Below, piece after piece: positions 16,632-24,235 of a stretch of 64,000 nucleotides of DNA. Position 1 is the first letter of the stretch; each line of letters opens with the position of its first letter. The notes beneath the pieces are model-generated. The model was not told the origin of the DNA. It worked only from the letters and a program-made list of their open reading frames with translations, and made no database searches. Source of the DNA: Alicyclobacillus acidocaldarius subsp. acidocaldarius Tc-4-1 (GTDB lineage: Bacteria > Bacillota > Bacilli > Alicyclobacillales > Alicyclobacillaceae); the NCBI RefSeq assembly GCF_000219875.1, contig NC_017167.1, positions 1,947,572 to 2,011,571 on the forward strand, in the 5' to 3' direction. Both the position numbers and the translations under genes were made by a program.

Positions 16632-16668
16632 AAAGGCGGAGCGCCCGATGATAGGGGCTCCGCCTTTT
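16632..16668. terminator. Bidirectional terminator between ppx and lgt
   Basis: AAAGGCGGAGC pairs with GCTCCGCCTTT; T-runs follow on the plus strand (TTTTTC) and on the minus strand (TTTGTTTTGG). It serves both convergent genes. Confidence 0.85.
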
Positions 16669-17490
16669 TCATTTGTCCTCGCCCATGGCGTCGGGGACGC
16701 CGAGCGGCGTCTTTCGCTTCTCCTTGAGAAACACCCAAACCAAAAGCCCCAGCCCCACCGCGACCGACACGAGCGCCGTCCACTGTGCGGCATCCCAGCC
16801 GAAGACGCCGCGCGGAGAGTCCCCGCGCAACATCTCCAAAAAGAAGCGGCACGCATTGTACGCCACGAGATAGTAGGCAAACGGAAAGCCGAGGGGCCAG
16901 CCCTTTTTGCGCTGTAAGATCACGAACAACAGCGCGAACAGGGCGACGTCCACCATGCCCTCCCACGTCACTGCGGGCCACAGCGGCTGGTTTCCATAAG
17001 TCTCATACGCGAGCGTGCCCGGCGGATAGACCTCGCCAAATCCCTTGTGCGTGGGCGCGCCGAACGCGCTGCCGTTCATGAAGTCGGCATCCCGCCCGAT
17101 GCTCTGCCCCAAGAGAATGCCCGGCGTGGCAATATCCGCAAAATGCAAGAAGCTCAGTCGGTGTCGGCGCAGATACCAAATGGCCGCCACCAGCGCGCCC
17201 GCGATTCCGCCCTGAATCGACAGGCCGCCGTTCCACACTTGGACAATCTGCCCGGGATGCGCCGAATAGTAGCCCCAGTCGAAAAAGAAAACCTGCCAAA
17301 AGCGGGCGCCTACGATGCCGCCCACGAGAAGCCAAGGCGCGAGCCCCCACCAGTGGTCCGCGTCTCCGGGATTGCCGCGGATTTTGGCGAGATACAGCGT
17401 TACGCCGAGACCGAGCAAAAACGCGAGCGCAAAGATCGTGCTATACGAGCGAACTGGGAAGGAGCCTATAAAGAACCAGTACGAGTGCAC
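16669..17490 (-). CDS. lgt: Prolipoprotein diacylglyceryl transferase
   Basis: Membrane enzyme that transfers diacylglycerol to the lipobox cysteine of prolipoproteins such as BtuF. The 273 residues form about seven hydrophobic helices. The Lgt core is present (WNGGLSIQGGIAGAL, then GILLGQSIGRDADFMNGSAFG, about residues 85-145). Two positions are unusual: the family His before GG is Gln, and the Asn of the usual G-R-x-G-N-F-x-N-G signature is Asp. GTG 17490 is the only reasonable start, with a weak upstream AAGGA. The Spo0E-like gene upstream is on the same strand. Confidence 0.9.
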   Translation of the reverse strand: MHSYWFFIGSFPVRSYSTIFALAFLLGLGVTLYLAKIRGNPGDADHWWGLAPWLLVGGIVGARFWQVFFFDWGYYSAHPGQIVQVWNGGLSIQGGIAGALVAAIWYLRRHRLSFLHFADIATPGILLGQSIGRDADFMNGSAFGAPTHKGFGEVYPPGTLAYETYGNQPLWPAVTWEGMVDVALFALLFVILQRKKGWPLGFPFAYYLVAYNACRFFLEMLRGDSPRGVFGWDAAQWTALVSVAVGLGLLVWVFLKEKRKTPLGVPDAMGEDK

Positions 17491-17579
17491 CGACGCTGCA
17501 CATCCTTTGCCATGAACATCTGCCCAATGGGCTCTGTAGACAGCCTACCGGTTCACGGCCAGCGCGTCAACGAGGCGCC

Positions 17580-17891
17580 CTACGACCAGCCGGTGGTGTC
17601 CATCGCCCGGCCAATCACATGGAAGCGCCTGCGGTGCAAGCGAATGCGCGAACGTTCCGACCTCGGCCCTTCGCCCGATGCGGGCGGCAAGTGGCCTTGC
17701 GCCTCACAGTGTACGGGCATCTGCGCTTCGCCGGCAAGCTGGAGGCGCATGAGCGCGACGAGATGAAGGTCCAAAAGCTGGCTGAGTCGAATGACTTCGC
17801 TGTCCTGCAGGCTGCAAGCCTCGACGGCCTGATTCATCATTTTCTTGCGCAGATGTTCAATGAGGTCCGTGGTCTGTTCTTTTTCTGACAT
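17580..17891 (-). CDS. Spo0E-like aspartyl-phosphate phosphatase with extended tail
   Basis: Small phosphatase of the Spo0E family, which dephosphorylates Spo0A~P and delays sporulation. Residues 8-50 form the helical hairpin: LIEHLRKKMMNQA, then the signature SQLLDLHL with the catalytic aspartate. The protein is 103 residues, longer than the usual 50-85, because of a basic C-terminal tail (residues 60-103) with no recognisable homology. ATG 17891 follows GGGGG. A TATAAT lies about 45 bp upstream. Whether the tail is functional is unknown. Confidence 0.8.
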   Translation of the reverse strand: MSEKEQTTDLIEHLRKKMMNQAVEACSLQDSEVIRLSQLLDLHLVALMRLQLAGEAQMPVHCEAQGHLPPASGEGPRSERSRIRLHRRRFHVIGRAMDTTGWS

Positions 17892-17935
17892 ACGATCCCC
17901 CTACCCCAAACGACAGCCAAGCACCAACGCTCACC

Positions 17936-17998
17936 ATTATACGACGTCCGTCGGACGCGATCGCCGAACAATGTAGACAAAATCGTGGCGATTTTGTC
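17936..17998. promoter_or_regulatory. Promoter region and dyads upstream of the spo0E-like gene
   Basis: On the minus strand a TATAAT (17936-17941) precedes the gene; the -35 is weak. Just upstream are two perfect palindromes: CGTCCG-T-CGGACG (17945-17957) and GACAAAATCG-TGG-CGATTTTGTC (17976-17998). The second could be the metA terminator (it lies 28 bp after the metA stop) or an operator. Confidence 0.4.
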
Positions 17999-18025
17999 GA
18001 TCTGCGCGAGAATGTGTCGAAACCG

Positions 18026-18961
18026 TCACACTTGAGGCTGGCGCTTGCGGACGCGGCCGCTCAGATCGTACGGCGTCACCTGATACACGCAGTAGTTCAG
18101 CCAGTTCGCGAACAACAGGTTGGCGTGCGCTCGCCAGCGGTTGAGCGGCGTTTGGGTGGGATCATCGCCTGGGAAATAGTTCTTCGGCAACTGGATTTCC
18201 ATTCCGCGCGCGACGTCCCGCTCGTACTCCTCTGCGAGCGTCGTCGCGTCGTACTCGGGATGACCGGTCACAAAAATCTGGCTTGCGTCCGGCGTCGCCG
18301 CGAGATACAAGCCAGCCTCTGGCGACGTGGATAAAATTTGCAGTTCGGGCACGCGCGCGACGTCTTCAATGGCGACGTCCGTGTGGCGGGAGTGCGGCGC
18401 GAGGAAGCGATCGTCGAATCCTCGCGTCAGGTCGCAGCGCAGATCAACCGTGTGCTCGAACACCCCGAAACACTTCTCCGCAAGCGGCCGTTTCGGAATG
18501 CCATAGTGCCGATACAGGCCCGCTTGCGCCGCCCAACAGATGTGCAAGGTGGACGTCACGGCCGATCGCGTCCAATCCAGGATCTCGCACAATTCGTCCC
18601 AGTAGGTCACCTCTTCAAAGGGCAGGTGCTCAACGGGAGCTCCCGTGATGATCATGCCATCAAACGCCTGTTCGGAGACCTCATCAAACGTCTGATAAAA
18701 CATCTCCAGATGCTCAGCTGATGTATTTTTCGACACGTGGGAACGCATGCGCAAAAGCGTAACCTCCACCTGCAGCGGCGAATTTCCGAGCAGGCGAAGG
18801 AGTTGCGTCTCGGTGACCTCTTTTTTCGGCATGAGGTTGAGGATCAAGATTTTGAGAGGACGGATGTCCTGTGTAAACGCCCGCTGGTAGCCCATGACAA
18901 AGATCTGCTCGGCCGCGAGAATTTCTTTTGCGGGCAGATCGTCCGGAACTTTGATGGGCAT
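18026..18961 (-). CDS. metA: Homoserine O-acetyltransferase, MetA family
   Basis: First committed step of methionine synthesis, acylating homoserine. The 311-residue protein has the catalytic cysteine in [15 protein letters not shown] near residue 142 and the His/Glu pair in FVTGHPEYD near 235. In this family the residue after TGAPV decides the acyl donor: Glu as in Bacillus cereus gives acetyl-CoA, Gly as in Escherichia coli gives succinyl-CoA. Here it reads IITGAPVE, so acetyl-CoA is predicted. ATG 18961 follows AAGGTGGGGG. No SAM riboswitch or T-box is visible upstream. It is monocistronic. Confidence 0.93.
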   Translation of the reverse strand: MPIKVPDDLPAKEILAAEQIFVMGYQRAFTQDIRPLKILILNLMPKKEVTETQLLRLLGNSPLQVEVTLLRMRSHVSKNTSAEHLEMFYQTFDEVSEQAFDGMIITGAPVEHLPFEEVTYWDELCEILDWTRSAVTSTLHICWAAQAGLYRHYGIPKRPLAEKCFGVFEHTVDLRCDLTRGFDDRFLAPHSRHTDVAIEDVARVPELQILSTSPEAGLYLAATPDASQIFVTGHPEYDATTLAEEYERDVARGMEIQLPKNYFPGDDPTQTPLNRWRAHANLLFANWLNYCVYQVTPYDLSGRVRKRQPQV

Positions 18962-19126
18962 GTTGACCCCCACCTTTCCGCATCTTCGCGCTGTCTTTGG
19001 CCTGCGTGGCGACACGCACCCCTGAGCGCAACGCCATCAGTGTAGCACAGGCCTTGACGGCAGCAAAGCGAGGGTCTCAGGCACCATGCGCCATCATACC
19101 CTATTCATAAGCCAGGGGGGATGTCC

Positions 19127-19534
19127 GTGTTGTTTGCGGTGGTGCTGTTGGTCCTCTGGATGGAGGGCTTCGCTGTCTTCCAAAGCGCTCGGCGACTTGG
19201 GCGAGGCCCGCTCGCGGGATGGAGCTTCTCGCCCGCTCACCTCATGCGGCTGACCTTTGCCGTGCAGCTCGCCGTGGAACTCGCCTGCCGGAGCAAAGCG
19301 ATGGGGGGAACTGCGGCTACCGCGGTGGGCTGCCTGGCGGGCCTCATCGCGCTTCGCCCGCGCTCATTTCTCGAAATGTCCGAGCTCATGATGGAGGTGT
19401 TTATGGGCATCTCCATGGGCATTTTTCTCATCGGCAACATGCCAGCTCACATCGCATGGCTTTTGCTCCTGCCCATCGCAGTGTCGAGCGCGCTAGCTTT
19501 TGTGGGCGGTTTACGCGCGACATCTGTTTCCTAG
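19127..19534 (+). CDS. Small integral membrane protein, unknown function
   Basis: I do not recognise a family. The roughly 136-residue protein has about four hydrophobic segments: one at the N-terminus, one near residues 45-55, one near 60-75 and a long pair from 90 to 130. A short conserved-looking Met/Glu-rich loop (EMSELMMEVFMGISMG) precedes the last pair. The start is uncertain: ATG 19121 touches the GGGGGG ribosome binding site, so GTG 19127 is more plausible. Its stop overlaps the end of the convergent cysP-like pseudogene by 4 bp. Confidence 0.6.
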   Translation: MLFAVVLLVLWMEGFAVFQSARRLGRGPLAGWSFSPAHLMRLTFAVQLAVELACRSKAMGGTAATAVGCLAGLIALRPRSFLEMSELMMEVFMGISMGIFLIGNMPAHIAWLLLLPIAVSSALAFVGGLRATSVS

Positions 19535-20645
19535 ACGGTGTCGTGGCGATCCGCGGCTCGGCCCTTCCGAAGTGCCTCTGCCATCCAGGACGAAGTTCCC
19601 GCACGTGCCGCACAGCGCGCCGGCTGCGGCCGCATGCTCCAATACAGCCACGCGACGATCACGGATCCAGCCGACACGACGAGCGGGGCGTACGAGCCCA
19701 TCACCACCGCCTCAATGACCAGATAGCTTGCGAGCATCGCGACGAGCGGTGAAACGAGCCACGTCTTGAGAATGGTCCGAACCACCTTCTGGCGCCACAC
19801 ATCGAATCCCATGTGGGATTGACCGACGCCGAAGATGGCGAGTGTCGTCGCCTGGACCTGCGGCACAGGGATGCCTCCGAGGGCGGCAGCCAGGACAAGG
19901 CTCGCACTGGTCATGGAGACCACGATGCCCTGCAGGACGGATAGGTCCGTGATCCGCTTGGCGTTGGTTTCAAGCACGCGCCCGCCGAGCGCAAACGCGC
20001 CCAGGGCGACAAACAGCGCCCCCCAGTACAGACCTGCGTGTACGCTCAGGACATGCGATGCGACGAGCGGGCCGACGGCGTTCGCGACGTTGTGCATGCC
20101 AGCGGAGAATGCCTCATAGCATCCTGAAGCGAGAAGAACCACCTGTAGAGCCACTGCCACCGCGCGCCCGCGCCTCGCGATCCACGGATCGAGCCTGCGC
20201 GCGATGAGACCGAGCAGATACGAAAGGACCATCGACAAAACGGGACCACGAGCCACATGGACACGATGAACGCGAGTCGACCCGCGTGCACGTGCCCGAC
20301 CGCGAGTCCCGCCCCCACCACGGCTCCCACCGTCACCTCGCTCGTCGATAAAGGCACGCCGACGACGTTCGAGATAAACAGCGTGGTGCATGCGGCGGCC
20401 AGCACAATCAGCGTGATTTCGACCGTCACGAGCTGCGACGGAACAATCCCGTTCGAGATGGTGGAAACGACCCTGCCGCCTCCCAGGGTCGCGCCGAGGA
20501 ACGCGAACACGGAGACGAGAAAGAGCGCCATCCACTTTCGTCGGATTGCCCCGGCGCCGTACGCGGCGCCCATGGAGGCCGCCGTACCGCTCGCCCCGAT
20601 ATTGGCTGCGAAAAACATGGCGACGAGCCACGCCGCTAAAACCAT
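19531..20645 (-). pseudogene. CysP-like PiT-family sulfate/phosphate permease, frameshifted
   Basis: The N-terminal half (ATG 20645 to about 20245) reads as a PiT permease: FFAANIGASGTAASMG at residues 11-26 and STSEVTVGAVVGAG near 100. The continuation after residue 134 (PVLSMVLSYLLGLIARR and later GMHNVANAVGPLVASH) lies in another frame down to 19531. The two join if one C is restored in the CCC at 20242-20244, giving about 371 residues, the length of CysP-type permeases. The NIGASG rather than NIGAND motif resembles Bacillus subtilis CysP, a sulfate permease, and metA is nearby. This is a 1-nt deletion or a sequencing error. As read, the product stops early and lacks the C-terminal half. 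Confidence 0.85.
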
Positions 20646-20659
20646 CCCGCATCCCTCTT

Positions 20660-20704
20660 TCTATACTCGCCACTCGCCGGCGCTCAAAACATAGTAATCA
20701 CTAT
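20660..20704 (-). promoter_or_regulatory. Promoter and dyad upstream of the cysP-like gene
   Basis: TTGAGC (20682-20687), 16-bp spacer, TATAGA (20660-20665) on the minus strand. Immediately upstream is a dyad, ATAGT-AATC-ACTAT (20691-20704), placed where an activator or repressor could act. A sulfur regulator is possible but unproven. Confidence 0.4.
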
Positions 20705-20772
20705 TCTTAAGTCGGAATTAGTGTATCAGAACGGTTTTTCTTATGCAATGGGCCGCAGACGATCTCGGCGGG

Positions 20773-21174
20773 TCATCCGCCGAGATGGTCTTGCCAGTCG
20801 CCCGCAGGCTCGACGGCCACGATGGAGGTGATGTGGTTGTCATCGTCCACCAGGACCACAGACGCTCTGAAGGTCTCCCACTCTGCGTCATCCACCCAGG
20901 CCAGCGACAGCACGATGACGCGATCCCCCGGCTGAAAGTGGCGCGCCGGCGGGCCGTTCAGGCAAACGACGCCGGATCCCTCGTCTCCGGGAAGGGCGTA
21001 TGTCGACCACAGAACGCCGTTTTCCAGGTTGGTGATCTGCACCATCTCGTAGGGGCGGATGTGCGCCGCTCTCATGAGAACAGGGTCCAGCGTGATGCTG
21101 CCCACGTAGTTGAGATCCGCCTGCGTGACGCGAACGCGATGGAGCTTGCCTTTGCACATTTGCCGCAGCACGGG
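20773..21174 (-). CDS. panD: Aspartate 1-decarboxylase (pyruvoyl)
   Basis: Makes beta-alanine from aspartate for pantothenate synthesis. The proenzyme cleaves itself between Gly24 and Ser25 to form the pyruvoyl group; starting at GTG 21174 those residues fall exactly at YVGSITLD. Lys9 and Tyr22 of the active site are also in place (CKGKLHRV, NYVG). The GDRVIVLSLA strand near residue 88 is typical. The length is 133 residues. The GTG follows AGGAGG with 7-nt spacing; an upstream ATG at 21189 overlaps that site. panB and panC are not adjacent, which is unusual but not rare. Confidence 0.95.
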   Translation of the reverse strand, partial: PVLRQMCKGKLHRVRVTQADLNYVGSITLDPVLMRAAHIRPYEMVQITNLENGVLWSTYALPGDEGSGVVCLNGPPARHFQPGDRVIVLSLAWVDDAEWETFRASVVLVDDDNHITSIVAVEPAGDWQDHLGG

Positions 21175-21273
21175 ATACCCTCCTCGCATGTGGTCGATTC
21201 AGCATACGCGAGTAGGGCACATCCGCATGCCGGCCGACGCGCGCCGCTCCTCAGGCGACCGGCCGAAAAGCGC

Positions 21274-22134
21274 CTACCCCGCCGTGTTCCCCGCCGTGTT
21301 CCCCGTCGTGTTCCCCGGGCTGGGCGATCCCGTCGGCTGCCACGCGATGGGGCCCATGCCGAACGTGGACACGAGTTCGTCGAACAATAGTCGCCCCGCG
21401 AGCACGTGCCCGGCCTCATTGGGATGCCAGGCGTCCCCATAGTAGATTTTCCACGTCTGATCATGAGCCTCCATGTACAGCGTCATGTCGCGGTTCAAGT
21501 CCAGATAGTAGACATTCGGGTTGTCAAACGAGGCGACGACATCGCTCTCCACCTGCATGTACGCCTCGTCTTCGGCGTGATTGTAGGTCGCCGTCGCCTT
21601 CGTCACCGGCGACGTGACCACGAGTACTACCGCGTGCTGGGCAAGCGCTTCCTCAATTTCATCCGCGATGGCTTGACGAAACGATGTCAACGGCGTCTTG
21701 TCGTAGATATCGTTGAGAAGCCCCCACGAGAGAACGACCACCTGGGGTCGGTCTTCCTCGAGCCACGCCAGGTACTTGCCGTCCCGGTCAAGGGTCACCG
21801 GCGAGCCACCGACCACCGTTCGGTCGTCATATACGTACGTAGTGTCCGTCGAGGCCGACAGCGCGGCGAAGGCCCGGCGGAGGTAGCTATCGTCGTGAGG
21901 ATCCTTCCACCCGTGCGCCATGGATCCGCCGACGACCATCACCTTCTCCGTCGTCAAGCGCGGAGACAGGGAGGCAGCGCTGTCGGCCGCGAGCACGCTT
22001 GTGTCCCGGCTCTGCAGCCAACCCACACACCACCCGCCCACGGCCAACAGCGCGCCCGAAGCGCCCCATCCGAGCCGTCGGCGCCACGCGTGAACGCGCC
22101 TCGTATCCAGCCGGATTGCCCGCCTTCGCCTCAT
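21274..22134 (-). CDS. SGNH/GDSL-type hydrolase, membrane-anchored
   Basis: Probable extracellular esterase or acetylhydrolase of the SGNH fold. A basic N-terminus and one hydrophobic helix (about residues 22-42) suggest export or membrane anchoring. Block I is VVGGSMAHGWKD with the nucleophile Ser near residue 71; block III has the Asn of SWGLLNDIY; block V is GDAWHPNEAGH with the catalytic Asp and His. The C-terminus ends in three GNT-type tripeptide repeats encoded by a 12-bp tandem repeat. ATG 22134 is preferred to ATG 22146, which abuts the ribosome binding site. The substrate is unknown. Confidence 0.8.
   Translation of the reverse strand: MRRRRAIRLDTRRVHAWRRRLGWGASGALLAVGGWCVGWLQSRDTSVLAADSAASLSPRLTTEKVMVVGGSMAHGWKDPHDDSYLRRAFAALSASTDTTYVYDDRTVVGGSPVTLDRDGKYLAWLEEDRPQVVVLSWGLLNDIYDKTPLTSFRQAIADEIEEALAQHAVVLVVTSPVTKATATYNHAEDEAYMQVESDVVASFDNPNVYYLDLNRDMTLYMEAHDQTWKIYYGDAWHPNEAGHVLAGRLLFDELVSTFGMGPIAWQPTGSPSPGNTTGNTAGNTAG
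21282..21317. repeat. 12-bp tandem repeat, three copies
   Basis: GCCGTGTTCCCC occurs three times in a row, the last copy with one C-to-T change. It encodes the Gly-Asn-Thr-rich tail of the SGNH hydrolase and is likely variable in copy number. Confidence 0.8.
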
Positions 22135-22213
22135 GGTCGACCTCATCCTCTCTTTAGCACTTCCCTCGCTCTTCTCCGTGATACCACACGTTCGTTGAAA
22201 TGCATTCGAAACT

Positions 22214-22432
22214 TCACATCACGGGGCCGTGATCGTCACAATGAGCCCGGCCGATGATCCGACAGATGTGATCCCGATCCACGATATCGTCGTCAAACGT
22301 CACAACGGCGGTCTGATCGGCCAGATCCACGTCGAAGTGGCGCACGCCCTCTACAGCGTGCAGCGCCACGGAGACCTTGTTGGCGCAAAGGGAACACATG
22401 GCGTCGCGAAGCGTCAGCGTGGACAACGTCAT
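22214..22432 (-). CDS. Heavy-metal-associated (HMA) domain protein, CopZ-like
   Basis: Stand-alone HMA domain of 72 residues, the size of copper chaperones. The metal motif is MCSLCANKV near residue 13, followed by VEGVRHFDVDLADQTAVVTF, the usual beta-alpha-beta layout. A C-terminal His/Cys cluster (RAHCDDHG) is an extra feature that could add metal ligands. ATG 22432 follows AGGAGG. No copper ATPase or CsoR-like regulator is nearby, so copper is only one possible ligand. The ORF start faces the IS1380 element. Confidence 0.8.
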   Translation of the reverse strand: MTLSTLTLRDAMCSLCANKVSVALHAVEGVRHFDVDLADQTAVVTFDDDIVDRDHICRIIGRAHCDDHGPVM

Positions 22433-22521
22433 GTTTCTGCCTCCTTCCTGCTTTGCCCATAGCATGAAGCGGAAGGAGAAGCGTTATGCCTGCATGATAA
22501 GGATGAATATGGAAGAGAATA

Positions 22522-22526
22522 AGATC
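22522..22526. repeat. Target-site duplication, left copy (IS1380-family)
   Basis: AGATC directly precedes the left inverted end and is repeated at 24209-24213 after the right end. Confidence 0.85.
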
Positions 22527-24208
22527 CCTGAATCCGTGACAGGGCCGATGGAAAGAGGCTGATGTGTGTTCTCGCAAGCCCCTTCACTGCGATTTCACGG
22601 ATGTACATTCAATTTTCTTAGGGATTGTGAATATCGGTTGGAGCCAGTGCGGCGAAAAGGCAGATGTCCCCCCTGGACTCGTGAATGGTTGGGTTCGGTT
22701 TCCATGTCAGGTCATATGCAGTGTCTTTGCTCGACACAGTTCACGTTACGCAAAGGCCAAGTACAATCGCCGAAATGCCGGGAGCCATCGATTCCCGTAC
22801 CCCAATTTCAGCTTGGTCTGTCTGGCGTGTCGCACCATCTTCGCAGCCAGTGTCATCAGGTTCTGAATCACAGTCCGGATCCGGCGACGTTCTGCCTTTT
22901 TTCGTAGCGGCGCATCATTTCGCTTCAGACTCTCCTGGCCGATCACTCGCAGCAGATTGTACGCCACGCATACAAAGTGCAATACCAAGTTGTTCGTGGC
23001 GAATTTACCCGAGGGCAGCCGCTCGGCGTCCAGATCCGTCTTGATTTCGCTGTGGAACTGTTCCATCACGGCGTGGTCGTGATACAGGCGAATGATCACA
23101 GCCGGGTCATCCGGCAGTGAGGTCCAGTAGGCGCTGACCTCAATGTCCGGTACCAATAAGATTTGGCCGTCGGCCGTCATGGTCCGTTCGATAACTTCGA
23201 ACACCATGCGAACTGGTTCGGATACACCCTTGACGGGACACATCAGCGAACCATGATATACCTTCTTGCCGGGACGAGGTTCATGACATGTCCCGTGTCG
23301 CTGGGCAATCACAAGCCAGGCCTCGGGGCTCTCCTTTCGCAAGTTGCGCTTGATGATGAACTCGGCCCTGCTGTCCTGGGAGCGACACACGGCGATGTTT
23401 TCTGCACTGTCATTGCCGGCATCCAGACGAACCAGAAGCGGGAGGTCCGTCACCTGCCTTGCATACTGAATACTCTCCCGCAGGAAAGTCGACGTGCCCT
23501 TTTGTACGTGGGTACTGCCTTCACGCAACTGGACATTGACCACGTAGCCCTCTTGGCCAAGGTAAGCAAAGATGGGAGCATATCCGTCGTGCCCCTTGTA
23601 TGTACGGGACACGCCTTCCTTCTTCGTGCCGGAATTATCAAAGGGACTGACGTCGATATCCAGCGGGATGTAAGTTCGACGCTCTGCAGGCACGCCCAGT
23701 TCAATCGGATGCAGAGTTACATCGAGGGCTCTCAGGAGCCTTGCGGACTCTTCCCGGAGAATGGACTCCCAGCCGGATTTTCCGGCAACCATGTCCAAAC
23801 GCTGGCGCAGCGTCGGGCTCGAAGGCACGTTGTCTACTTGCAGTGCGATCATGAAAAACTCGTCATCTCGAAACGCTTCGATGTGGTCGAAGTCGGTCTT
23901 GCCTTGGCAAAGCAGCCCGATGTATGAGTATGCCACGTCCCGGTTTGAAATATCCGGTTTGCCCATACCAGGCAGGCGGGTCTGATTCAACCGCTCGCCG
24001 ATTCTGGTTTTATCAAGCAACACGCCGACAAGGGTCATTCCCGAATGCGTGACGATGACTTCATCGGATTCTTCAATGATGAAACGCAAGTGGTTCACCC
24101 CGATGGTGAAGAGGGATTGAATACAGCCGATATCCGAACTATCTCAATTCTACAGGACCAACCACGAGCGCTTCAGCAATTTTCGCACCTACTCGTCACG
24201 GATTCAGG
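22527..24208 (-). mobile_element. IS1380-family insertion sequence
   Basis: A 1,682-bp element. Both ends begin with the same 14 bp, CCTGAATCCGTGAC, in inverted orientation (22527-22540 and 24195-24208). It is flanked by 5-bp direct repeats AGATC. It carries one intact transposase on the minus strand. The size, CC termini and short duplication agree with the IS1380 family. The 3' end lies 22 bp before the gerKA start, so it separates that operon from whatever promoter stood upstream. Intact ends and ORF suggest a recent, possibly active copy. Confidence 0.92.
22746..24098 (-). CDS. IS1380-family DDE transposase
   Basis: Transposase of 450 residues with the RNase-H-like DDE fold. Candidate catalytic residues are the Asp of YIPLDIDVSPFDN near 150, the Asp of LLVRLDAGNDS near 225 and the Glu of HAVMEQFHSEIKTDLDAERLPS near 355. 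The last stretch is the family's YREK-like signature region. The C-terminus is basic and helical. The start is probably GTG 24098, though the ribosome binding site is poor. The ORF is uninterrupted. Confidence 0.92.
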   Translation of the reverse strand: MNHLRFIIEESDEVIVTHSGMTLVGVLLDKTRIGERLNQTRLPGMGKPDISNRDVAYSYIGLLCQGKTDFDHIEAFRDDEFFMIALQVDNVPSSPTLRQRLDMVAGKSGWESILREESARLLRALDVTLHPIELGVPAERRTYIPLDIDVSPFDNSGTKKEGVSRTYKGHDGYAPIFAYLGQEGYVVNVQLREGSTHVQKGTSTFLRESIQYARQVTDLPLLVRLDAGNDSAENIAVCRSQDSRAEFIIKRNLRKESPEAWLVIAQRHGTCHEPRPGKKVYHGSLMCPVKGVSEPVRMVFEVIERTMTADGQILLVPDIEVSAYWTSLPDDPAVIIRLYHDHAVMEQFHSEIKTDLDAERLPSGKFATNNLVLHFVCVAYNLLRVIGQESLKRNDAPLRKKAERRRIRTVIQNLMTLAAKMVRHARQTKLKLGYGNRWLPAFRRLYLAFA

Positions 24209-24213
24209 AGATC
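24209..24213. repeat. Target-site duplication, right copy (IS1380-family)
   Basis: AGATC directly follows the right inverted end and matches 22522-22526. Confidence 0.85.
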
Positions 24214-24235
24214 CAAAGCCAGGGGAGGGACGTCC

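Noticed and set aside
18015-18021. TGTCGAA, a perfect Spo0A box, near the spo0E-like gene
   Set aside because: It falls beside the metA stop codon, far from the spo0E start. A 7-mer is expected several times by chance in 64 kb.
20235-20250. Programmed frameshift in the cysP-like gene
   Set aside because: The site CCCGTTTTG is not a classic slippery heptamer, no stimulatory structure is evident, and the family does not use frameshifting. A deletion is simpler.
21282-21317. Short tandem repeat considered as the start of a CRISPR array
   Set aside because: The units are 12 bp, directly adjacent without spacers and encode the tail of a protein.
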